From: Crocinitomicaceae bacterium
GTDB taxonomy: Bacteria > Bacteroidota > Bacteroidia > Flavobacteriales_D > Crocinitomicaceae
Assembly: GCA_023264075.1 (NCBI GenBank)
Contig: JALQTG010000011.1
Location: 1-12,520 of the forward strand
Length of the DNA: 12,520 nucleotides
Direction of reading: 5' to 3'
The notes under the pieces are model-generated. The model saw nothing but the letters and a program-made list of their open reading frames with translations, did not search any database and was not told the DNA's origin. Made by a program: the position numbers and the translations under genes. Shown here in pieces: positions 7,236 through 12,520 of this stretch. Within the stretch, counting starts at the first letter, position 1. Each line of letters opens with the position of its first letter.

Positions 7236-8591
7236 TTGAAAAAAAGTGTATTCATAGTATTATTGTTGTTTTCAGGGATTTTATTTTCCCAAGAAGAACA
7301 ATTGACACGCATCTTGTTTTTATTTGATGCGTCCAATTCTATGAATCAGAAGTGGGGACGCGAAAATCGTATTGACATCGCTAAACGAACGTTAATCCAG
7401 TCCGTTGATAGTTTACGCGGAGTGCCGAATTTAGAAATTGCATTGCGCGTATATGGTCACCAGTCACCCATTACAGCGACCTACCAGGATTGTGAAGACA
7501 CTAAACTGGAAGCTCCATTCGCAGCGAACAACCACGATTTTATCATCAATAAAATAAAATCCATTCGCGCCAAAGGAACTACACCTATTGCGCGTTCTCT
7601 TGAAGCATCCGCGAGTGATTTCCCAGATAGAAATTCCCGAAATATCATTGTTTTAATTACTGACGGTATTGAAGCCTGTGATGATGAGCCGTGCGTAATT
7701 GCCGATAAATTACGTGCAAAAGGGATTTCGATTAGTCCATTTGTCATTGGATTAGGACTCGATATGTCTTATTTAAATCACTTTGACTGCTACGGAAATT
7801 ACAAAGCAGCAGAAGATGCCGAAGCATTTCAAGCGGTATTGAAAAATGTGATTAACGTTGCACTTGTCAATACAACGGTACAGATCAACCTCAACACCAT
7901 TCACAAGACACCGTTGGAGACAGATGTCACGATGTTCTTATACGAAGCAGGTACAAAAAACTTACTCTATACATTTACGCACACCTTAAATGAGAAAGGA
8001 CACCCCGATACATTAATTATTGACCCGAATAAGCAGTACGACCTAATTGTCAATACATTACCCATGCGGTCTAAAATGGGAATTAAACTCAAGAAATACA
8101 CCCACAACACGATAGAAGTCGATACTCCTCAAGGCTACATTGAAGTTCAGCACCGTACCAAACCGAAATATTCGGTTGTAGAAACACGGGTCATGGAGCA
8201 CGGTAAATCAACGACGCTGAACGCTCAAAAAATAGGCACCACACAAAAATACATTGTCGGGAAATACGACGTAGAAATTTTCACCTTACCAAGGCGATAC
8301 GCCACAGTTGACGTGGAGCAAAGCGCAACAACCAAGGTGTACGTTGATGCCCCTGGAACATTAAACCTGAATGGGCTCACCCCAGTAACTGGCCAAATTT
8401 TCGAGCGCATGTCGGACGGCACGATCCAATGGGTGTGTAATTTGCGTGAAGATGTAACTTCTGATCGCTGGGACTTACAGCCAGGTAATTATTTACTCGT
8501 TTACCGAAAATTAAAATTAAAATCCGCTTCCTACACACAGGAACGCGAATTCAGCATTTTTTCGAATAAATCAATTTCAATAAACTTATGA
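7236..8591 (+). CDS. Secreted von Willebrand factor A domain protein with C-terminal beta repeats
   Basis: A 451-residue exported protein of unknown specific role. The start is TTG directly after the preceding TAA, chosen because it yields a standard signal peptide ([18 protein letters not shown], cut near 18-19) and has AGGAG upstream. A VWA domain fills about 25-210. Its metal-ion (MIDAS) motif is intact: DASNS at 31-35, Thr at 115/116 in [10 protein letters not shown], and Asp143 in LITDGIE. VWA domains usually bind protein ligands through a divalent metal. Cysteines at 86, 148, 153 and 185 lie in the VWA domain, consistent with disulfides outside the cytoplasm. Residues 212-451 are beta-rich and include three related segments of the type Y(D)-x-V-x-TLP near 266-304, 342-378 and 416-451, reminiscent of small beta modules such as PEGA. 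No anchor or sorting domain is seen. It overlaps the next gene by 4 bases, so it is translationally coupled on both sides to transketolase subunits. Confidence 0.88.
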   Translation: MKKSVFIVLLLFSGILFSQEEQLTRILFLFDASNSMNQKWGRENRIDIAKRTLIQSVDSLRGVPNLEIALRVYGHQSPITATYQDCEDTKLEAPFAANNHDFIINKIKSIRAKGTTPIARSLEASASDFPDRNSRNIIVLITDGIEACDDEPCVIADKLRAKGISISPFVIGLGLDMSYLNHFDCYGNYKAAEDAEAFQAVLKNVINVALVNTTVQINLNTIHKTPLETDVTMFLYEAGTKNLLYTFTHTLNEKGHPDTLIIDPNKQYDLIVNTLPMRSKMGIKLKKYTHNTIEVDTPQGYIEVQHRTKPKYSVVETRVMEHGKSTTLNAQKIGTTQKYIVGKYDVEIFTLPRRYATVDVEQSATTKVYVDAPGTLNLNGLTPVTGQIFERMSDGTIQWVCNLREDVTSDRWDLQPGNYLLVYRKLKLKSASYTQEREFSIFSNKSISINL

Positions 8592-9559
8592 TTGACAGCA
8601 TGGAAAAACACGTAGAAGTAACCGGAAAAAAAGACACTCGTTCAGGATTTGGTGAAGGCCTTCATGAATTGGGTAAAATCAATGCTAATGTTGTAGCCTT
8701 GTGCGCAGACTTGACGGGGTCCTTGAAAATGAATGCGTTTGAAAACGATTTTCCAGAGCGCTTTTTTCAAGTTGGAATTGCTGAAGCGAACATGATGGGT
8801 ATTGCTGCCGGTATGACCGTTGGAGGTAAAATACCATATACAGGGACATTTGCAAATTTCTCCACAGGAAGAGTGTACGACCAAATTCGTCAATCGATAG
8901 CCTATTCGCAGAAAAACGTCAAGATTTGTGCTTCACATGCAGGATTAACTCTTGGTGAAGATGGAGCGACGCACCAAATTCTTGAGGATATTGGAATGAT
9001 GAAAATGTTGCCCAACATGGCGGTAATTGTTCCTTGCGACTTCAATCAAACGAAACAAGCTACAATAGCTATTGCTGACCATGATGGTCCGGTATATTTG
9101 CGCTTTGGACGACCATCTGTTCCAATTTTCACCCCTGCGGACAAAAAATTTGAAATAGGTAAAGCTGATATTATCCTCGAAGGAGCTGATGTTTCTATTA
9201 TTGCTTGTGGACATTTAGTTTGGAAAGCTATTGAAGCAGCCCAACAACTCGCCGAACAAGGGATTGATGCTGAAGTCATCAACATGCATACTATCAAGCC
9301 ATTAGACGAAGCTGCTATTTTGGCAACTGCAACAAAAACAGGATGTGTTGTTACCGCGGAAGAGCACATGCTAAACGGCGGTCTTGGTGATTCAGTTGCC
9401 CAGGTACTTGCGCGTCACCTTCCTACTCCACAAGAATATGTGGGTGTGAACGACTCCTTTGGTGAAAGCGGAACGCCAGACGAACTGATGGCTAAATACG
9501 GCATCGACACGAAAGATGTTATTGAAGCTGCGAAGCGTGTTATTGGGAGAAAAAAATAG
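8588..9559 (+). CDS. Transketolase, C-terminal (pyrimidine-binding plus C-terminal domain) subunit
   Basis: A 323-residue partner of the N-terminal subunit. The Pyr domain contains [17 protein letters not shown] at about 59-75, where Glu66 is the residue that activates the thiamine aminopyrimidine, followed by [13 protein letters not shown] at about 83-95 and [12 protein letters not shown] at about 119-130. The transketolase C domain follows ([15 protein letters not shown] through [13 protein letters not shown] to [15 protein letters not shown]). All catalytic landmarks expected of this half are present and length matches split-type family members. ATG at 8588 overlaps the VWA stop (ATGA). 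A second ATG at 8600 (MEKHVEV) is an alternative start 4 residues in; the overlap favours the first. The closest hairpin with a T tract downstream on this strand is at 9900-9938, so the operon mRNA may have a long 3' tail. Confidence 0.95.
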   Translation: MIDSMEKHVEVTGKKDTRSGFGEGLHELGKINANVVALCADLTGSLKMNAFENDFPERFFQVGIAEANMMGIAAGMTVGGKIPYTGTFANFSTGRVYDQIRQSIAYSQKNVKICASHAGLTLGEDGATHQILEDIGMMKMLPNMAVIVPCDFNQTKQATIAIADHDGPVYLRFGRPSVPIFTPADKKFEIGKADIILEGADVSIIACGHLVWKAIEAAQQLAEQGIDAEVINMHTIKPLDEAAILATATKTGCVVTAEEHMLNGGLGDSVAQVLARHLPTPQEYVGVNDSFGESGTPDELMAKYGIDTKDVIEAAKRVIGRKK

Positions 9560-9599
9560 TTCTTGTTTTGGCTCATAACTAGGACCTGGAACTAAGAAT

Positions 9600-9828
9600 A
9601 AAAAAGAACCCATGTAGTTCAATTTTCTGAAAACTTCAGAAATGCACGGATAGGATCTCCGACAAACCTTTGTAATCCCCTGGGTTAGCCTTGCTCTATG
9701 AACGAAGGGAGGCCCGCCATTGGTTTATCAAGTGAACCCTAAATTGTAAAATGTTAAGTTTCAAAAACAACACTACATGGGCGGCCATACAGCCTAGAGT
9801 TGCCATGACATCTTGTGCCAGAACTCCT
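9600..9828 (-). ncRNA. Candidate structured small RNA, family unknown
   Basis: No credible protein frame spans 9560-10124. On the minus strand, a promoter-like sequence (9864-9833) is followed by a segment with clear inverted repeats: a hairpin GAGTT/AACTC with inner TGGCA/TGTCA (9826-9797), a perfect 10-bp long-range pair CCCATGTAGT (9781-9772) with ACTACATGGG (9618-9609) enclosing 153 bases, and an 8-bp hairpin TTTCTGAA/TTCAGAAA (9642-9624). The 3' arm of the 10-bp stem is followed by TTC and six T (9605-9600), as in a terminator. A GC-rich centre (9781-9680) stands out from the A/T-rich surroundings. I looked for marks of tmRNA, RNase P RNA, SRP RNA and common riboswitches and found none. 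A 6S-type RNA is possible but not shown. The plus strand would fold equally well, so strand rests on promoter and T tract. Confidence 0.45.
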
Positions 9829-9832
9829 GTTT

Positions 9833-9864
9833 CAAATTTAAGGAAAAGTTTCGAATTCGTACAA
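9833..9864 (-). promoter_or_regulatory. Possible promoter of the larger candidate small RNA
   Basis: On the minus strand TAAATTTG (9840-9833) matches TAnnTTTG exactly and is identical to the -7 octamer before purL. TTG (9864-9862) lies 21 bases upstream, slightly longer than the 19-20 seen at other sites here. Confidence 0.4.
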
Positions 9865-9899
9865 ACAAAACCGAGAATTAGAATTTGATGCTATAAATC

Positions 9900-9938
9900 A
9901 AAAAGAGGAATAAATGCGTCACACTTATTCCTCTTTTT
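9900..9938. terminator. Strong bidirectional intrinsic terminator
   Basis: A perfect 14-bp inverted repeat: AAAAAGAGGAATAA (9900-9913) and TTATTCCTCTTTTT (9925-9938) with an 11-base loop. T tracts end both arms, so it can stop the plus-strand transketolase operon (about 340 bases after its last stop codon) and a minus-strand transcript arriving from the right. Confidence 0.85.
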
Positions 9939-9954
9939 GCTAAACCTTGCTAAA
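9937..9954. repeat. Tandem TTGCTAAA repeat
   Basis: TTGCTAAA occurs at 9937-9944 and again at 9947-9954, a 10-base period close to one helical turn. A shorter TTGCTA follows at 9969-9974. This spacing would put two protein sites on one DNA face, but the copies also lie inside the candidate 100-base RNA. Confidence 0.4.
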
Positions 9955-10001
9955 ACTATAAAACCCAATTGCTACAACTATGAAATGCAACAATTATGAC
10001 A

Positions 10002-10031
10002 CAAATATAAAGGCTATTTTCTGACTGGCAA
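10002..10031 (-). promoter_or_regulatory. Predicted promoter of the 100-base candidate RNA
   Basis: On the minus strand TTG (10031-10029), 19 bases, then TATATTTG (10009-10002): a full match to the Bacteroidota consensus in both elements and spacing, as at the tRNA-Ser gene. It lies downstream of the glutamine synthetase terminator, so it is not needed for that gene. Confidence 0.5.
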
Positions 10032-10063
10032 ACTTTTTAACATTTTTTTTTAGATATAGAACT

Positions 10064-10107
10064 AAAAATGGTGCGCAACCCCATTAAACATAAGGTTAAA
10101 CGCACCA
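10064..10107 (-). terminator. Intrinsic terminator of glutamine synthetase
   Basis: On the minus strand TGGTGCG (10107-10101) pairs with CGCACCA (10075-10069), with a possible inner AACC/GGTT pair, followed directly by TTTTT (10068-10064). It begins 18 bases after the glnN stop codon. Confidence 0.8.
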
Positions 10108-10124
10108 CTACTAAAAACATCTAT

Positions 10125-12308
10125 TTATTTTGTAAAAAGCATTTCACGTAATTTTGGGAACGGCCAAAGCTCATCGTCTACCAAAATCTCTAACTTATTT
10201 GCGTGATAAGCGATCTCATCAAAGTACACTTTAACTGTGTCACGGTATGCTTCCGCTCTCTTCTCGATGTTCTCAACCTTGTTGGCTGCCTTTCTCTTTT
10301 CAAGCATCTCTCGAGAGAATGTTTGCATTTTGTCAAGGTGCACAGATAAGTCTTTTAGCAACTGCTCTTGAACTTTTGTAGCGCCAGCTGCATCCTTACC
10401 TAGTACTTCGCGCAGTCCAATAACATTTTGTACTAATTGATTCTGGTAGTTTATTACTGCTGGAATAATGTGATTTTGGGTCATATCACCAATCAAACGA
10501 GCTTCAATTTGAACGCGCAAAATATACTTCTCGAACTCAATTTCTTGACGAGCAAGTAATTCGCGTTCTGTTAGTACTCCTTGCTCTTCGAACAATTGAA
10601 TAGACTCCTTCTTTTTCCAAACTTTTAATGCAGAAGGGGTATCCTTTAAATTGCTTAGACCTCTTTTCTTCGCTTCTTTCACCCATTCTTCACCATATCC
10701 ATTTCCTTCAAAACGAATGTTTTTGGAGTCCGAAATCAATTGTTGCAATTCTTTCAAAATTGCTTCGTCTTTCGAGTTTCCTTTAGCAATTCGCGCATCT
10801 ACCGCCACTTTAAACAACTGGAGCTGCTTGGCCATGATGGTATTCAATACTGTCATGGCTTGAGCACAGTTCGCCAAAGAACCTACCGCTCTAAATTCAA
10901 ATTTGTTTCCGGTAAAGGCAAATGGAGAAGTTCTATTTCTATCTGTATTATCGAGTAAAATTTGAGGGATTTTACCAATATTCAACTTTAATTCCGTCTT
11001 ATCTTGAGGAGTCATTTTCCCTGCCTTAATATTCGACTCAAGATCGTTCAATACTTGTGTTAATTGGGATCCAATAAATGCAGAAATAATAGCTGGAGGT
11101 GCTTCATGCCCACCTAGACGGTGATCATTAGAAGCACTTGCGATTGCAGCGCGTAGTAAATCTGCATTATCATGAATCGCTTTAATTGTATTTACGAAAA
11201 AGGTTAAAAACTGTAAATTACTCTTTGGATTCTTACCAGGAGCTAATAAATTCACACCTGTATCCGTGGCCAATGACCAGTTATTGTGTTTTCCAGAACC
11301 ATTTAATCCAGCAAAGGGTTTTTCATGTAACAATACACGGAAATCATGTTTACGTGCTATTTTCTCCATTAAGTCCATCAACAATAAGTTGTGGTCGTTA
11401 GCTAAATTACACTCCTCAAACATAGGAGCACATTCGAATTGATTCGGAGCTACTTCATTGTGACGCGTAGTAACCGGTATTCCCAAACGAATGGACTCTC
11501 TTTCAAAATCTCGCATAAACGCTGTTACTCTCTCTGGAATCGATCCAAAATAATGATCATCGAGCTGCTGTCCCTTCGCAGGAGCATGTCCAAACAGCAC
11601 TCTTCCTGTCATCATTAAGTCAGGACGAGCATTATAGAAAGCTTTATCTACCAAAAAATATTCTTGTTCCCAACCTAAGGTTGCGCTTACTTTTGTAACA
11701 TTCTTATCAAAGTATTGACATACCTCAACAGCCGATTGATCAACTGCTGCTAATGCCTTTAATAGAGGCATTTTATAATCCAATGCTTCACCCGTGTATG
11801 CAATAAAGATGGTTGGGATACACAACGTGTTCGAAATCACAAAAGCAGGAGATGATGGATCCCATGCAGTATAACCTCGTGCTTCGAATGTATTTCTAAT
11901 TCCTCCATTAGGAAAAGAGGAAGCATCTGGCTCTTGTTGTACTAATAAGTCTCCACTAAATTGTTCAATTGCCTTTCCAGGACCAATTGGCTTAAAAAAG
12001 GCATCATGCTTTTCTGCTGTAGATCCCGTTAGCGGTTGAAACCAATGTGTGTAGTGCGTTGCACCTTTGCTAATTGCCCAATCTTTCATAGCGGTAGCGA
12101 CTTGATCTGCAATTCTGCGTTCAACACGAGAACCAGTGGCCACTGACTCCTTGATTGATTTATACGCTTCCTCAGGAAGGTATTCACGCATAACTTCTAA
12201 ATGAAACACATTCTCCCCGAAAATGGAAGAAATTCTTGACATGGGTTCAATGTGCAACGGTTTACGATGCAATACATCTTGATACGCTTGTTTTCTAGTG
12301 GATGACAT
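10125..12308 (-). CDS. glnN: Glutamine synthetase type III
   Basis: A 727-residue cytosolic enzyme that makes glutamine from glutamate, ammonia and ATP, the main entry of ammonium into biomass. Its length and motifs identify the GSIII class, common in Bacteroidota, not the GSI form of about 450-470 residues. Motifs: an N-terminal GSIII-specific region (about 1-200, with FGENVFHLEVMREYLP near 30-45), the glutamate/metal motif GWEQEYF at 212-218, NEVAPNQFE at 284-292, the ATP-binding GLNGSGKHNNWS at 334-345, and RNRTSPFAFTGNKFEFRAVGS at 457-477. The last 200 residues are helical and charged. All expected active-site landmarks are present, so the gene looks functional. The start ATG is about 20 bases after the predicted start point. 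It is monocistronic here, with its own promoter and terminator. Nitrogen control is plausible, but no PII or other nitrogen gene is in the window. Confidence 0.97.
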   Translation of the reverse strand: MSSTRKQAYQDVLHRKPLHIEPMSRISSIFGENVFHLEVMREYLPEEAYKSIKESVATGSRVERRIADQVATAMKDWAISKGATHYTHWFQPLTGSTAEKHDAFFKPIGPGKAIEQFSGDLLVQQEPDASSFPNGGIRNTFEARGYTAWDPSSPAFVISNTLCIPTIFIAYTGEALDYKMPLLKALAAVDQSAVEVCQYFDKNVTKVSATLGWEQEYFLVDKAFYNARPDLMMTGRVLFGHAPAKGQQLDDHYFGSIPERVTAFMRDFERESIRLGIPVTTRHNEVAPNQFECAPMFEECNLANDHNLLLMDLMEKIARKHDFRVLLHEKPFAGLNGSGKHNNWSLATDTGVNLLAPGKNPKSNLQFLTFFVNTIKAIHDNADLLRAAIASASNDHRLGGHEAPPAIISAFIGSQLTQVLNDLESNIKAGKMTPQDKTELKLNIGKIPQILLDNTDRNRTSPFAFTGNKFEFRAVGSLANCAQAMTVLNTIMAKQLQLFKVAVDARIAKGNSKDEAILKELQQLISDSKNIRFEGNGYGEEWVKEAKKRGLSNLKDTPSALKVWKKKESIQLFEEQGVLTERELLARQEIEFEKYILRVQIEARLIGDMTQNHIIPAVINYQNQLVQNVIGLREVLGKDAAGATKVQEQLLKDLSVHLDKMQTFSREMLEKRKAANKVENIEKRAEAYRDTVKVYFDEIAYHANKLEILVDDELWPFPKLREMLFTK

Positions 12309-12332
12309 AATTCAAAAATTATAATTTCAACG

Positions 12333-12365
12333 CAAATATATATTTTTGAAAGGGTACAGATTCAA
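12333..12365 (-). promoter_or_regulatory. Predicted glnN promoter
   Basis: On the minus strand TATATTTG (12340-12333) matches TAnnTTTG, with TTG (12365-12363) 22 bases upstream, slightly too far. A second octamer TAAATTTG (12370-12363) overlaps that TTG and could act as an alternative -7, but it lacks a TTG at the right distance. The leader would be about 20 bases. Confidence 0.45.
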
Positions 12366-12387
12366 ATTTATATAAAAAAGTTATAAA

Positions 12388-12409
12388 CACCCCCTATATT
12401 TTTAGGGTG
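12388..12409. other. Imperfect hairpin upstream of glnN
   Basis: CACCC (12388-12392) pairs with GGGTG (12405-12409), with an inner TA/TA pair past a two-C bulge. It sits upstream of the glnN promoter. It could be the end of a preceding minus-strand transcript (weak T-rich tail) or a regulator site. Nothing else is recognised in the last 110 bases of the window. Confidence 0.3.
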
Positions 12410-12520
12410 ATTATGGAATAAATTACATTTTCCTGTTCTTAACCCTAAAAAAACAACTAAACAATTGAAAATATTGAATTTGTTCTGTCTATCTACTCTC
12501 CCATCAAATTCAGAGAAAAT

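Larger units (their letters stand above)
9899..9998 (-). ncRNA. Candidate small RNA of about 100 bases, family unknown
   Basis: Bounded on the minus strand by a very good promoter match (10031-10002) and a strong terminator hairpin (9938-9900). The predicted transcript starts near 9998, opens with a 9-bp hairpin including two G-T pairs (arms 9995-9987 and 9975-9967, 11-base loop), passes a tandem 8-base repeat (9954-9937) and ends in the 14-bp terminator stem. No start codon with a meaningful frame is seen. It lies between the glutamine synthetase terminator and the larger candidate RNA, all on one strand. It may instead be only a promoter and terminator that match by chance in A/T-rich DNA, or the terminator may belong to the convergent transketolase operon. 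Confidence 0.4.

Noticed and set aside
9046..9369. A 107-codon minus-strand frame opposite the transketolase C subunit.
   Set aside because: It is antisense to a strongly conserved gene, with no start context or domain of its own.
9777..9795. A GGCGGCCATAC-like string that recalls the 5S rRNA 5' end.
   Set aside because: None of the remaining 5S rRNA landmarks follow; the match is short and most likely chance.
9600..9940. tmRNA, RNase P RNA or SRP RNA in the long gap.
   Set aside because: No T-arm plus CCA end or ALAA-type tag frame, no GAGGAAAGTCC-type RNase P core, and no SRP apical GGAAG..AGCA motif were found on either strand.
1..12520. CRISPR array, transposon, phage or toxin-antitoxin genes.
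   Set aside because: No regularly spaced repeats, transposase or integrase motifs, terminal inverted repeats or small paired toxin genes were seen. Apart from the left edge the content is housekeeping.

Overview
The window looks like a chromosomal segment of a Bacteroidota bacterium, most likely a marine or freshwater Flavobacteriales member of Crocinitomicaceae/Fluviicola type. The pointers are low GC with A/T-rich spacers, a type III glutamine synthetase, a transketolase split into two polypeptides, a secreted GWxTD-family protein, and repeated matches to the Bacteroidota promoter (TTG, about 19-21 bases, TAnnTTTG), with Shine-Dalgarno sequences mostly absent. The family assignment is inference. 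Most of the window is core metabolism, not a mobile or defence island.

Left part (1-3580, minus strand): a tRNA-Ser(UGA) with its own promoter and terminator lies upstream of purL (purine synthesis step 4). purL breaks off inside its C-terminal glutaminase domain. The bases at the window edge then read, in another frame, as the N-terminal region of SecB, a mainly proteobacterial chaperone, without a start codon. I read this as a probable chimeric join in the assembly near positions 118-140, although a real rearrangement is possible.

Middle part (3700-9560, plus strand): a pair encodes an exported GWxTD-domain protein and a GT2 glycosyltransferase, 9 bases apart. Next comes a tightly packed three-gene operon: transketolase N-terminal half, a secreted von Willebrand factor A (VWA) protein, and transketolase C-terminal half. 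The VWA gene starts with TTG immediately after the first stop codon and overlaps the third gene by 4 bases, so an envelope protein is translationally embedded between two subunits of one cytosolic enzyme. Its C-terminal half holds three related beta-strand repeats.

Right part (9560-12520): the 565-base gap after the transketolase operon has no credible protein gene but has RNA-like organisation on the minus strand. I see two tandem candidate small RNAs, each with a consensus-like promoter and a terminator-like 3' end. One has a 10-bp long-range stem closing a domain of about 170 bases. I could not match either to a known RNA family. Beyond them is a complete type III glutamine synthetase gene (glnN) on the minus strand with its own terminator and promoter. 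The last 212 bases hold only that promoter and one hairpin.
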